In this document: positions 7,704-16,030 of the stretch, piece by piece
Layout: every line of letters starts with the position of its first letter
How positions within the stretch are numbered: position 1 is the first letter of the stretch
Source of the DNA: Hungatella sp. UBA3048
GTDB taxonomy: Bacteria > Bacillota > Clostridia > Lachnospirales > Lachnospiraceae
Direction: 5' to 3'
Assembly: GCA_002367105.1 (NCBI GenBank)
Contig: DFCS01000019.1
Location: forward strand, 3,380 to 41,848
DNA length: 38,469 bases
Notes under the pieces: model-generated
Told to the model about the DNA's origin: nothing
Seen by the model: only the letters and a program-made list of their open reading frames with translations
Database searches by the model: none
Made by a program: the position numbers and the translations under genes

Positions 7704-8774
7704 ATGATAAATTCATTATTTGTAAATGCTTCAATTCTCATAACTTTTTTATGCTTAAGCAGTCCATTATTTAAAGATACCGAAGTTAGTATCAAATCTA
7801 ATATGAAAGTTAAACTTACAATCGGTCTAGTATTTGGTATTTGTGGATGTGTGTTGATGTTTAATGGTGTAAATCTAGCGGAAAATATGTTTATGGATTT
7901 TCGAATAATTGCACTCATAATATCCGCAATTTATTGTGGGCCTGTTTCTGCATTCGTGACTGCAATCTGCATTATAACTTTTAGAATTGGAAATTTTGGT
8001 ATTTGTAACGCGTCTATTGTAGCAACCGTTAACTTGATAATACTGACAATTATTTTCAGCTTTTTTGCTGTTTCAAAATATCCCTATAAAATTAAATACT
8101 TAATCATGTGTATTATGAATGTACTTGCTTCAATATTATGGACTTTAATACTGGAAAAAGATTCAAGTGCTATAATTAAAATTTTACTTCACTATATTCT
8201 TTCAAATATTATTGTTTCAATTATTATCTACTATGTAATAGTCTATTTGTTTAAGACGGAAGAGTTATACTCAAAGCTCAAATATGAGTCTGCCAAGGAT
8301 TATCTTACTGGATTAAATAATGTGAGAGAATTTGATCTAAGGCTCAATCAAGCTGTTTCTGATACACTTGAAAATGACAAGAATCTGTCTTTACTTATGC
8401 TGGATATTGACAACTTTAAAAAAGTAAATGATACATACGGACATATTACCGGAGATTTAATATTAAAACAGTTAAGTGAAATATTAATAAAATCCTGCAG
8501 ATCCTTTGACTTTATTTCTCGAAAAGGCGGAGAAGAATTCTGCGTTATTTTGTCAGACAGTAATTTTGAGCAAGCTTTTGAAATAGCCGAAAGAATTAGA
8601 AAAAACGTTCAGGAAAACTATTTTATTACTGATAATAATGAAAAGATTAACATTACAATTTCAGTTGGAGTGAGTTCTTACCCGGGCAAAGCAAACAATA
8701 TCAGCAATCTAATGGAAATTGCTGATAAAGCTTTATACTATGCAAAAAATAATGGTAAAAATCAAGTTCAATGA
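7704..8774 (+). CDS. diguanylate cyclase with 5TM-Lyt-type membrane sensor
   Basis: A 356-residue membrane enzyme that would make cyclic di-GMP from two GTP. Residues 1-185 hold about five to six membrane helices with the 5TMR-LYT pattern (a SPLF-like turn, then LTIGLVFGICG, FRIIALIISAIYCGPVSAF). The GGDEF domain starts at DYLTGLNN (199-206), with the substrate site LDIDNFKKVNDTYGH and the active signature GGEEF at 275-279. An inhibitory site RxxD (RSFD, 266-269) lies exactly five residues before GGEEF, so product feedback is likely. AGGAGG is only three bases from the ATG, but the first helix needs this start. No EAL gene is nearby. Confidence 0.9.
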   Translation: MINSLFVNASILITFLCLSSPLFKDTEVSIKSNMKVKLTIGLVFGICGCVLMFNGVNLAENMFMDFRIIALIISAIYCGPVSAFVTAICIITFRIGNFGICNASIVATVNLIILTIIFSFFAVSKYPYKIKYLIMCIMNVLASILWTLILEKDSSAIIKILLHYILSNIIVSIIIYYVIVYLFKTEELYSKLKYESAKDYLTGLNNVREFDLRLNQAVSDTLENDKNLSLLMLDIDNFKKVNDTYGHITGDLILKQLSEILIKSCRSFDFISRKGGEEFCVILSDSNFEQAFEIAERIRKNVQENYFITDNNEKINITISVGVSSYPGKANNISNLMEIADKALYYAKNNGKNQVQ

Positions 8775-8853
8775 TGACTTTATATGGTTTTTAATTAAGG
8801 TTCTTTCAGTGGCTGAAACCGCGGCATTTTCTTGTGTGAAACCGCGTGTTGTA

Positions 8854-10101
8854 TTACATTTTGAAGATAATAACAACAGCGAACACGGTGCTCAGAATAA
8901 TGAGCATGCCAAAATTGTAAAGCAGGAAGGTACGAATGAATTGAAACTTTTTTTGTGCAAAAGCCCGGCAGAACAATGAATATGCGATGATGCTGGCGAG
9001 TGAGGCAATCGGAGTACCAAGCCCGCCAATATTGACACCGTAAAACAGTGCACGTATATGAGTAGTAAACGGCGCGAGCATGATTGCACTGGGAACATTG
9101 CTGATGATTTGACTCAGTAAAAGCGCGGATACATATGTTTTAAACGGAGTGGCTGTAAGTGCCGCTAATCGTCCATTCAATTCGGGCATGTGAGAAATAT
9201 TGCCCACTGCAACGAATAGGAATAAAAAAGTCAGAAGAAGCCGGTAATCCAGTTTGCTGATCAAAGTCCCGTCTAAAATAATCGCGATCAGCAACACGAG
9301 CAAAAGAGTATGTGCATAAGGGATCAGGTTCATAATACCGGCAATCACCGGAAACGCCAGTAAGAGGAATGCCGTCACCTTTTTCTTTTTGATTACAGGA
9401 ATGCCCTCAAGCGTAGTCTGGATTTTTTTGGGGCGGATAAACAGACATGACACCGTCAGGAGAAGCAGGCTTATCATGCATAAGGGAAAGGAATATTTAA
9501 AAAAGGTTGTCAGACCTATCCTGTAAAATGAAAAGATGTAAAGGTTCTGTGGATTGCCGATCGGGGTCGTGCTGCTGCCCAGATTGGCCGCGGCGGTGAT
9601 CAGTACGCAGGGAACGGCTGCGGAAAAACCGCATGTTTGTGCGATGATGATCAGAATGGGGATAACCGTCATAATCGCGACGTCATTCGTAGTGAACATC
9701 GAGAGCAGAAATGAAATTACACACAGGCCTACCGCCAACCGCCTTTCGTCCCGACAGCGATTCACGATGTTTACGGCGATGTGCCCAAGAAGTCCATATT
9801 CCTCCAATGCCTTTACGATCAACATCAGCTCGAATAGACAGACAAGTACTTTCACATCAATATAGCTCCATTGGGGCATGCTGAAACAAGAGGTGATAGC
9901 TGCAACAATCAGGGAAATGGAAAAGAAAGTATGCTCTTTAATCTCATGATAAATCGTTCTCTGCATCCACACGAATGGGCTCCGGATGGGAATCGGAATC
10001 AAGGATAAGCGAGTAAAAGCGGCCTTTTCTGGATGGACGGCGGACACCTCTTTTGAACCGGCAGACTGTTCCAGATCGCTTGTTTTCATGTGAGTTTTCA
10101 A
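8854..10101 (-). CDS. ArsB/NhaD-superfamily (SLC13-like) anion permease
   Basis: A 415-residue protein with about eleven hydrophobic helices. Superfamily motifs are visible: MFTTNDVAIMTVIPI (first half), the ANLGSSTTPIGNPQNL substrate loop, QIISNVPSAIMLAPF and GGLGTPIASLASII (second half, inverted-repeat counterparts). The N-terminal 45 residues are polar and unusual. The TTG start at 10101 is chosen because AGGAGG lies eight bases upstream; the ATG four codons later would be too far. It follows the MarR gene on the same strand with a gap of about 106 bases, so the two probably form an operon. Its substrate (metal oxyanion, carboxylate or Na+) cannot be decided. Confidence 0.82.
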   Translation of the reverse strand: MKTHMKTSDLEQSAGSKEVSAVHPEKAAFTRLSLIPIPIRSPFVWMQRTIYHEIKEHTFFSISLIVAAITSCFSMPQWSYIDVKVLVCLFELMLIVKALEEYGLLGHIAVNIVNRCRDERRLAVGLCVISFLLSMFTTNDVAIMTVIPILIIIAQTCGFSAAVPCVLITAAANLGSSTTPIGNPQNLYIFSFYRIGLTTFFKYSFPLCMISLLLLTVSCLFIRPKKIQTTLEGIPVIKKKKVTAFLLLAFPVIAGIMNLIPYAHTLLLVLLIAIILDGTLISKLDYRLLLTFLFLFVAVGNISHMPELNGRLAALTATPFKTYVSALLLSQIISNVPSAIMLAPFTTHIRALFYGVNIGGLGTPIASLASIIAYSLFCRAFAQKKFQFIRTFLLYNFGMLIILSTVFAVVIIFKM

Positions 10102-10207
10102 ATATATTACCTCCTGTGGAATTATAAAAAGCGCAAAAATTACCAGGCCATACGGAATATGGCCGGTTCTGTTTCATAATTTGGTTTTGATGGTGCGGAA
10201 CAATTGG

Positions 10208-10831
10208 TTATCTTTTCAGATGAGGCGGAAGCGGCCTGTTTTCCTGCGGGCCGGGTAAGTCCCTCCGTAAATGAGGAGGAACAGGCCTATCTTCGGGCGG
10301 CGGAGGCGGCATGTGCTCTTCCCTCAAATGCGGGGGCAGGGATTCGACGTCATCTTCACCCGCAAGCAGCGCTTGCGCTTCAAATGTGGCGCAAAGCTTC
10401 TTCAGGATGGTGTGGAATATGCATTTTTCATTATCAGACAATCCCTCAAAAAGCATTTCTGCAAAATTCCCTTGATCCTGTGAATCATCTACAAGCTCGC
10501 GTCCGGCGGTTGATAAAAAAACCCGTGTGACCCGTTTGTCCATCTCATCCTTTTCCCGTGTGATCAGATTTGATCTCTCCAGTTTGTTCAAAAGCTCGGA
10601 CATGGAGGCGGAACGGATGTCAAGAAGTTCTGCAAGCTCCTTCTGGTTTAAACCGTCATGTTTCGCGATGATGTTCAATACCCGGTTCTGGCCCCGATAA
10701 GGCACATAAGGAAGCCTTGCATGGTACATTTTTTTCTGGTACAGCCTGATGAACTGGCTCAGAATAAACAGTAGTTCATCAGGGGAAATGATGAAGCATT
10801 CATCCTTCTGCTTGCTATTGTTATCGTCCAT
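10208..10831 (-). CDS. MarR-family regulator with proline-rich C-terminal tail
   Basis: A 207-residue DNA-binding protein. The winged helix-turn-helix spans about residues 45-110: GLNQKELAELLDIRSASMSELLNKLE, then the wing with REKDEMDKRVTRVFLSTAG. Typical MarR proteins end near residue 150. Here 40 more residues follow that are rich in Pro, His, Arg and Glu, with PPHL at 166-169, 185-188 and 202-205. The start has AAGGAG seven bases upstream. The promoter carries two copies of a GGTACCTATCTA palindrome, so autoregulation of the regulator-permease operon is likely. The ligand is unknown. Confidence 0.88.
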   Translation of the reverse strand: MDDNNSKQKDECFIISPDELLFILSQFIRLYQKKMYHARLPYVPYRGQNRVLNIIAKHDGLNQKELAELLDIRSASMSELLNKLERSNLITREKDEMDKRVTRVFLSTAGRELVDDSQDQGNFAEMLFEGLSDNEKCIFHTILKKLCATFEAQALLAGEDDVESLPPHLREEHMPPPPPEDRPVPPHLRRDLPGPQENRPLPPHLKR

Positions 10832-10850
10832 TGTGATTCTCCTTGTGTTA

Positions 10851-10868
10851 TAGATAGGTACCTATCTA
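10851..10868 (-). promoter_or_regulatory. 18-bp perfect palindrome, likely MarR operator 1
   Basis: TAGATAGGTACCTATCTA is its own reverse complement. It lies just downstream of the predicted transcription start of the marR-permease operon, between the -10 box and the ribosome binding site. Size, symmetry and position fit a MarR-dimer autorepression site. Confidence 0.75.
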
Positions 10869-10878
10869 TCTACAAGTC

Positions 10879-10906
10879 ATTATACACGATTCATCGGATA
10901 TGTCAA
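10879..10906 (-). promoter_or_regulatory. consensus promoter of the marR-permease operon
   Basis: On the minus strand a perfect TTGACA (10906-10901) and perfect TATAAT (10884-10879) are separated by 16 bases. The -35 box overlaps operator 2. Confidence 0.85.
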
Positions 10907-10918
10907 GGTACCTATCTA
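10901..10918 (-). promoter_or_regulatory. second, imperfect operator copy over the -35 box
   Basis: On the minus strand TAGATAGGTACCTTGACA keeps the first 13 bases of the perfect palindrome at 10851-10868; the other arm is replaced by the TTGACA -35 box. Two sites bracketing the promoter suggest tight repression by the MarR protein. Confidence 0.65.
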
Positions 10919-11065
10919 AATTTGTTCCGGGTTGAATGTATCTCAATGTTAGTTAAATAAAAGATAATTTCCCACATAAATATAGTTTGATTTTAGAAGT
11001 TGTAATGTTAGGAAATTAAGAAAATTAAGTCAAGACCATTAAAAACATAAAGCTGACAAAATCAC

Positions 11066-11094
11066 TTGAAATTTAATAATGCAAATGCTATAAT
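11066..11094 (+). promoter_or_regulatory. promoter of the liv/oxoprolinase operon
   Basis: TTGAAA at 11066-11071 and a perfect TATAAT at 11089-11094 with a 17-base spacer. Transcription would begin near 11101, giving a leader of about 215 bases before the substrate-binding protein gene. Confidence 0.75.
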
Positions 11095-11119
11095 CCTACC
11101 AACATATCAAACGAGAGAA

Positions 11120-11163
11120 CAAAGGGGTCTCAAGCGTACACAGTACGGTTGCGGCCCCTTTTG
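11120..11163 (+). promoter_or_regulatory. leader hairpin 1 (attenuator-like)
   Basis: A long hairpin: CAAAGGGG (11120-11127) pairs with CCCCTTTTG (11155-11163, one bulged T), then TC with GG/G, CAA with TTG, and an inner CGTAC/GTACG stem at 11135-11139/11143-11147 closing a three-base loop. TTTTGCTTTT at 11159-11168 follows. It lies about 20 bases after the predicted start site and could act as an attenuator or RNA-stability element. Confidence 0.55.
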
Positions 11164-11225
11164 CTTTTGGATGTTTGCCATGCATGTGATCAAATGTCCA
11201 TAAAGCGAATAAGGCTCTTAAGGAG

Positions 11226-11268
11226 AACAAGGAGGTTTTCCCCGAATTTTGTGGGAAGCCTCCTTGTT
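11226..11268 (+). promoter_or_regulatory. leader hairpin 2 (terminator-like) before the substrate-binding protein gene
   Basis: AACAAGGAGG at 11226-11235 pairs with CCTCCTTGTT at 11259-11268, and the stem continues inward (TTTTCCC with GGGAAG). The tail is ACGTCTTTATTTT. Its left arm contains an AGGAGG that is therefore hidden from ribosomes. It ends about 50 bases before the start codon, so it could control read-through into the operon. I could not assign it to a known riboswitch class. Confidence 0.6.
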
Positions 11269-11316
11269 ACGTCTTTATTTTCGTTTATATGATAACAGAT
11301 TGAGGAGGAAGCGATT

Positions 11317-12549
11317 ATGAAAAAAAGATTTTTATCCGTAACTCTTACTGCAGCATTAACTGCAGCATTCCTTGCCGGCTGCGGCTCATCTGCACAGCAG
11401 AGTGCTGCAGGAGGAAGTACAACCGCTGCCAGTTCGGGAGCTTCCCAGAACGCAGCGCCTTCCACGAAAGGAGGGGACGGAAAAACGATTAAGATCGGCG
11501 TATACGGTCCTGTCACAGGGGGGTCTGCTGTTTATGGAGAAGGCGCACAGAACGCCATTGACATGGCAGTTGAAGAAATTAATTCCGGAGATTCCGGATA
11601 CAAGGTTGAAATAGTAAATAGCGGAAAAATAGTAGATGACGGCGGAGATGCCAAGCAGGCAATTAATGCTTACAACAGTCTGATGAAAGAAGGCCCCAGT
11701 GCTATCGTGGGAAGCTTTTTTTCCTCCGTTACTCTTCCCGTTGCCGAACAGGCTTCCAAAGATAATATGCTCCTTCTTGCAACAGGGGCTACCAATAAAG
11801 ACGTAACGTTAAAAGGCTCCACCATTTTCAGGAATTGTTTTATTGACCCGTATCAGGGCAAAATGGCTGCACAGTTTGCAAAGGAAAAAGGCTGGACCAA
11901 AGCCGCCGTTATTTATGCCAAGGATGATGATTATTCCAACGGCTTAAAAGATGCATTTATAGAGAATGCCGAGGCAAACGGAATTGAAGTTGTATATGTG
12001 GGAGAATGCACCACAAAGGATACAGACTTTTCGTCCCAGACCTCCCAGGTAGTGGCAAAAGGAGCAGACTTTCTGTTTTATCCCGCATTCCTTGATACGG
12101 TTCCTCTTTTGGTAGGCGCGGCAAGAGATGCAGGCTTTGACGGAGCCGTTATGGGCGGTGATGGCTGGGATGGAACCGATACGGCAGGTTTTGAAGATAA
12201 ATTTGAAAACTGCTATTTCACCAACCACTATTCTTCCGAAGATACCGCTCCGGCTGTAGTCAATTTTGTAACCAAATATACGGAAAAGTATGGTAAGGAA
12301 AGCTTAAATGCCTGTGCGGCTCTTTACTATGACGCTATTTACATGCTGGTGGAAGCTGCCAAAAACAGCGGTGCATCAGATACGGTTTCCCTGGTAAATG
12401 GGATGACGGGAATGACTTTTACAGGAGTAGGAGGAACCTTTACCATGGATGAAAATGGCGATCCGGAGAAATCCGTAGCGATCAATACTTTTGAAGGCGG
12501 AAAGGTGAAATGGCTTATGACTCTTTCACCGGAAGGAACAAAAGAATAG
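11317..12549 (+). CDS. livK: branched-chain-amino-acid-type ABC substrate-binding lipoprotein
   Basis: A 410-residue exported lipoprotein. The signal peptide ends in the lipobox LAGC with Cys22 as the lipidation site, followed by a Ser/Ala/Gly-rich linker to about residue 55. The mature part is a Peripla_BP_6 (LivJ/LivK) fold: IKIGVYGPVTGGSAVYGEG, EGPSAIVGSFFSSVTLPVA, MLLLATGATN, then AAVIYAKDDDYSNGLKDAF. It should capture the substrate outside the cell for the LivHMGF pump. The classical family binds Leu/Ile/Val, but relatives bind many amino acids; the downstream oxoproline and D-glutamate genes make 5-oxoproline or D-/L-glutamate a better guess here. TGAGGAGG is the ribosome binding site. 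Confidence 0.9.
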   Translation: MKKRFLSVTLTAALTAAFLAGCGSSAQQSAAGGSTTAASSGASQNAAPSTKGGDGKTIKIGVYGPVTGGSAVYGEGAQNAIDMAVEEINSGDSGYKVEIVNSGKIVDDGGDAKQAINAYNSLMKEGPSAIVGSFFSSVTLPVAEQASKDNMLLLATGATNKDVTLKGSTIFRNCFIDPYQGKMAAQFAKEKGWTKAAVIYAKDDDYSNGLKDAFIENAEANGIEVVYVGECTTKDTDFSSQTSQVVAKGADFLFYPAFLDTVPLLVGAARDAGFDGAVMGGDGWDGTDTAGFEDKFENCYFTNHYSSEDTAPAVVNFVTKYTEKYGKESLNACAALYYDAIYMLVEAAKNSGASDTVSLVNGMTGMTFTGVGGTFTMDENGDPEKSVAINTFEGGKVKWLMTLSPEGTKE

Positions 12550-12599
12550 CGGCATAAATCTAACAAGAAGGTCTGAAAAATGATAGGGAGGAAGATCCT

Positions 12600-13490
12600 A
12601 TGACATTTTCATTATTCTTTCAAAGCCTGATAAACGGACTGAACCAGGGCGCTATCTATGCTTTGATTGCACTTGGTTATACCATGGTATATGGAATCAT
12701 CCGAATGATTAACTTTGCTCATGGCGATTTTATCATGATTGGAGCCTATACCTTATTTTATACCATTCCTTTCATGATCCATGCGGGAATGCCTGCATGG
12801 ATTTCCGTCTTCCTTGCCGTGGTCATATGCGCTGCGGTGGGAGTCATGGTAGAGGTGATAGCCTATAAGCCGGTCCGCAGGGCCGGCTCCATGTCAGCTC
12901 TTATTACAGCACTTGCCATGAGTCTGTTTCTTGAAAATCTGGCCATGGTTCTCTTTGGTGCAAAGCCCCATAATGTCCAGAAAATATTTGATTTACCCTC
13001 TGTAAATGTGCTTGGAGTAGTCCTTCCTTTGAATGTTATCCTGACCATCGGTATCGGGGTGGTCATGATGGCGGGCCTTCAGATATTTATAAAGAGCACC
13101 AAGATGGGGAAAGCCATGCGGGCAGTGCCCCAGGATCGGGATGCTTCCATTCTTGCGGGAATCAATGTCAACAAGGTGATTACCATGACCTTTGCCATCG
13201 GCTCCGCGCTGGCAGCAGTTGCAGCTCTTATGTATTGTACCAAATATCCACGCGTCACCAATGATATGGGTTCCATGATGGGACTTAAGGCCTTTATTGC
13301 TGCTGTCCTCGGAGGAATCGGTGTCATTCCCGGAGCCATGCTTGGAGGAATTCTAGTTGGACTCATTGAGATTTATGTTAAGCTGTTTGCACCGGGCTGG
13401 TATGAAGCAATTACCTATGCCATTCTGATTGTGATTCTTCTGGTGAAGCCGTCCGGCATTCTTGGCAAGAATGTGGGCGAGAAAGTTTAA
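12600..13490 (+). CDS. livH: ABC transporter permease, LivH type
   Basis: A 296-residue inner-membrane permease of the LivH family. The characteristic N-terminal sequence LNQGAIYALIALGYTMVYG, the MINFAHGDFIMIGAY motif and the C-terminal AFIAAVLGGIGVIPGAMLGG coupling-helix region are present. It has about eight membrane helices and normal length. It pairs with the LivM-type protein encoded 11 bases downstream to form the channel. GGGAGG precedes the ATG. The gap from livK is about 50 bases and contains no terminator. Confidence 0.93.
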   Translation: MTFSLFFQSLINGLNQGAIYALIALGYTMVYGIIRMINFAHGDFIMIGAYTLFYTIPFMIHAGMPAWISVFLAVVICAAVGVMVEVIAYKPVRRAGSMSALITALAMSLFLENLAMVLFGAKPHNVQKIFDLPSVNVLGVVLPLNVILTIGIGVVMMAGLQIFIKSTKMGKAMRAVPQDRDASILAGINVNKVITMTFAIGSALAAVAALMYCTKYPRVTNDMGSMMGLKAFIAAVLGGIGVIPGAMLGGILVGLIEIYVKLFAPGWYEAITYAILIVILLVKPSGILGKNVGEKV

Positions 13491-13501
13491 GGGGGTGGAC
13501 C

Positions 13502-14518
13502 ATGGAAAAGAGGTTTAAAGTTTCCTATTTCCTTAATTTCCTGGGTGTTCTGGCAGTTTTTTTCCTGTTTGTCCTGCTTTTTGAAAACAATGCTTTTGGC
13601 AGGTCCACTCAGTATATCAAGGGAATCAGTACCACTGCCTGCTATACGATCATTATGGTGGCTTCCTTAAATCTGGTGGTGGGCTGTATGGGCGAGTTTT
13701 CCCTTGGCCATGCGGGTTTCGTATCAGTGGGAGCATATGCCTCTGCCATTGTATCCAATGGACTTGCCGGAAAAGGGCTGCCCGATATCGCATTATTCCT
13801 GGTTGCTCTTCTTGCAGGGGGGATTGCAGCCGGCATGACCGGAGTCATGGTTGGAATTCCGGCTTTACGCTTAAGAGGGGATTATCTTGCCATTGTGACC
13901 ATTGCTTTTGCAGAAATTATCCGGGTTCTCTTTTGCAATCTTTCGATAACAGGCGGCGGAAAAACCATGAGCGGTATTATTAAGCTTTCCAACTTCTACT
14001 GGAGCTTCTGGATCATGGTGATCTGTATCACCATGATGTACATGTACGTACGAAGCCGCTTTGGCAGAACGGTGAAAGCCATTCGGGAGGATTACATAGC
14101 AGCATCTGCTTCGGGAATCAATGTTACTTATTATAAAGTGCTTACCTTTACCGTATCCGCTTTCTTTGCAGGAATCGGCGGAGGTATTTATGCCCATTAT
14201 ATGACAGCCATGATTCCCACCAACTTTAATTTTATGTATTCTGCGGAGCTTCTCTCAGAGGTAATCATCGGAGGGATCGGCTCTATTACCGGGTCCATAA
14301 TCGGTGCGGCTTTTCTTTCTTCTCTTCCGGAGATGATGCGCCAGTTCTCCCAGTACCGTATGCTTGCATACTCTGTAGTACTGGTACTGGTTATGATATT
14401 CAAGCCGGCCGGTATCTTTGGAGCGTGGGAATTTTCCCTCATTCGTGTATATGAACGGCTGACAGGCAGAAAAGGCGGTTGGGGAAAGAACCGGAAAAAA
14501 ACAGAAGGAGGTGTATAA
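13502..14518 (+). CDS. livM: ABC transporter permease, LivM type
   Basis: A 338-residue membrane protein of the LivM family. The sequence MVASLNLVVGCMGEFSLGHAGFVSVGAYASA is the typical entry motif region, and GIGSITGSIIGAAFLSSLPE near the C-terminus is the ATPase-contact region. About nine to ten helices are expected. It forms the second half of the channel with LivH. GGGGGTGG lies just before the ATG. Its end is only two bases from the ATG chosen for the next gene, so translation is probably coupled. Confidence 0.93.
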   Translation: MEKRFKVSYFLNFLGVLAVFFLFVLLFENNAFGRSTQYIKGISTTACYTIIMVASLNLVVGCMGEFSLGHAGFVSVGAYASAIVSNGLAGKGLPDIALFLVALLAGGIAAGMTGVMVGIPALRLRGDYLAIVTIAFAEIIRVLFCNLSITGGGKTMSGIIKLSNFYWSFWIMVICITMMYMYVRSRFGRTVKAIREDYIAASASGINVTYYKVLTFTVSAFFAGIGGGIYAHYMTAMIPTNFNFMYSAELLSEVIIGGIGSITGSIIGAAFLSSLPEMMRQFSQYRMLAYSVVLVLVMIFKPAGIFGAWEFSLIRVYERLTGRKGGWGKNRKKTEGGV

Positions 14519-14520
14519 AT

Positions 14521-15327
14521 ATGACAGGAGCAGCAGGAGCCATGCCGGTATTAAAAGCACAGAACCTTGGAATCCAGTTCGGCGGATTAAAAGCGGTGGA
14601 CAGCTTTAATATGGAAATCGGAGAATCGGAGCTGGTAGGGCTGATCGGTCCAAACGGTGCTGGAAAAACCACAGTGTTCAATCTGATCACCGGTGTTTAT
14701 AAACCGACGGAAGGATCCTTTTACTTAAATGGCCAGTCCATGAATGGGAAAAAGACCCATCAGATTGTTGAAGCAGGAATTGCAAGAACATTCCAGAATA
14801 TCCGATTATTTAAGAAAATGTCCGTAATCGATAATGTAAAGGCAGCCATGAATGCCAAGCTTTCCTACAATCTGTTCCATGCCGTTTTTCGTACACCTGT
14901 TTACTGGAAGCAGGAAAAAGAACTGACAAAAAGAGCCGGGGAGCTGCTTAAAATCGTGCATCTAAGTGGAAAAGAAGATTATGAAGCAGGTAATCTTCCT
15001 TACGGAGAGCAGAGGCGGCTGGAGATAGCAAGAGCCCTGGCTACGGATATGAAACTCCTTCTTCTTGATGAGCCTGCGGCAGGGATGAACCCGACAGAAA
15101 CGGAAGAACTTCTGGAGATTATCAACTATATCCGCGATGAATTTAAGATTTCCGTGCTTCTTATCGAGCATGACATGAGCTTGGTCATGAAAATATGCGA
15201 ACGGATTTCTGTCCTTGATTTTGGTACTACCATTGCATCCGGAACCCCGGAGGAGATTGCCAATCACCCAAAGGTCATTGAAGCCTATCTGGGAAAAGAC
15301 GATGAGGAGGTAGAGAACGATGCTTAA
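14521..15327 (+). CDS. livG: ABC transporter ATPase, LivG type
   Basis: A 268-residue ATP-binding subunit. Walker A GPNGAGKTT is at about 43-51, the LivG-type signature LPYGEQRRLEIARALA replaces canonical LSGGQ, Walker B is LLLLDEPAAGMNP, and the switch histidine lies in LIEHDMS. The long insertion between Walker A and the signature is usual for LivG. The ATG at 14521 is chosen because AGGAGG lies eight bases upstream; a longer frame exists but is not supported. The gene overlaps the next by eight bases. Confidence 0.93.
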   Translation: MTGAAGAMPVLKAQNLGIQFGGLKAVDSFNMEIGESELVGLIGPNGAGKTTVFNLITGVYKPTEGSFYLNGQSMNGKKTHQIVEAGIARTFQNIRLFKKMSVIDNVKAAMNAKLSYNLFHAVFRTPVYWKQEKELTKRAGELLKIVHLSGKEDYEAGNLPYGEQRRLEIARALATDMKLLLLDEPAAGMNPTETEELLEIINYIRDEFKISVLLIEHDMSLVMKICERISVLDFGTTIASGTPEEIANHPKVIEAYLGKDDEEVENDA

Positions 15328-16018
15328 GGTAAAGGATCTGGCAGTATCTTACGGAGCCATTGAAGCCATTCATGGAGCAACCCTGGAAGTTCATGATGGA
15401 GAAATCGTTTCCCTTATCGGAGCTAATGGAGCTGGAAAAACTACTATTTTACGGACTATTTCAGGATTAAAAAAAGCTGATAAGGGAGAGATACTCTTTG
15501 ACGGGACTGATTTGTTAAAAACAGAACCCAGCAAGATCATCAATTTGAAACTGGCACATGTACCGGAAGGACGTCATATATTCCCTCAGATGACCGTAGA
15601 GGAGAACCTGGAAATGGGGGCATTTACCGATGGGAAAGACATGGCCTCCAATATGGCAGATGTATTTGAACGTTTTTCCCGTTTAAAAGAACGGAAAAAA
15701 CAGTTGGCAGGAACCTTGTCCGGCGGTGAACAGCAGATGCTTGCCGTAGGCCGGGCCCTTATGGCAAAACCCAAGATGATCCTGATGGATGAACCGTCCA
15801 TGGGACTTTCTCCATTGCTGGTAAAGGAAATCTTTTCTATTATCAGAGAAGTGAACAAAAAAGGTATCACCATTCTGCTTGTGGAACAGAATGCAAAAAT
15901 GGCCTTATCCATATCAAACAGAGCCTATGTTATGGAGACCGGGAAGATTACCATGGAAGGTGAAGCCGGAGAACTGCTAAAGGATGACAGAGTAAAGAAG
16001 GCATATCTTGGACAATAG
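15320..16018 (+). CDS. livF: ABC transporter ATPase, LivF type
   Basis: A 232-residue ATPase, the partner of LivG. Walker A is GANGAGKTT, the signature is a canonical LSGGEQQMLAVGRALM, Walker B is MILMDEPSMGLSP, and the switch region reads LLVEQNA with glutamine in place of histidine, as is normal for LivF. Length and order are those of the family. GAGGAGG overlaps the end of livG upstream. It completes a full importer: binding protein, two permeases, two ATPases. Confidence 0.94.
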   Translation: MLKVKDLAVSYGAIEAIHGATLEVHDGEIVSLIGANGAGKTTILRTISGLKKADKGEILFDGTDLLKTEPSKIINLKLAHVPEGRHIFPQMTVEENLEMGAFTDGKDMASNMADVFERFSRLKERKKQLAGTLSGGEQQMLAVGRALMAKPKMILMDEPSMGLSPLLVKEIFSIIREVNKKGITILLVEQNAKMALSISNRAYVMETGKITMEGEAGELLKDDRVKKAYLGQ

Positions 16019-16030
16019 GAGGATACGATT

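Noticed and set aside
8815..8852. Two nearby copies of GAAACCGCG between the converging cyclase and permease genes
   Set aside because: Short direct repeats only, no stem-loop or T run; not a terminator and probably chance.
11120..11268. Leader hairpins as a T-box or ANTAR target
   Set aside because: No T-box sequence and the hairpin loops are not the six-base A1/G4 loops of ANTAR targets.
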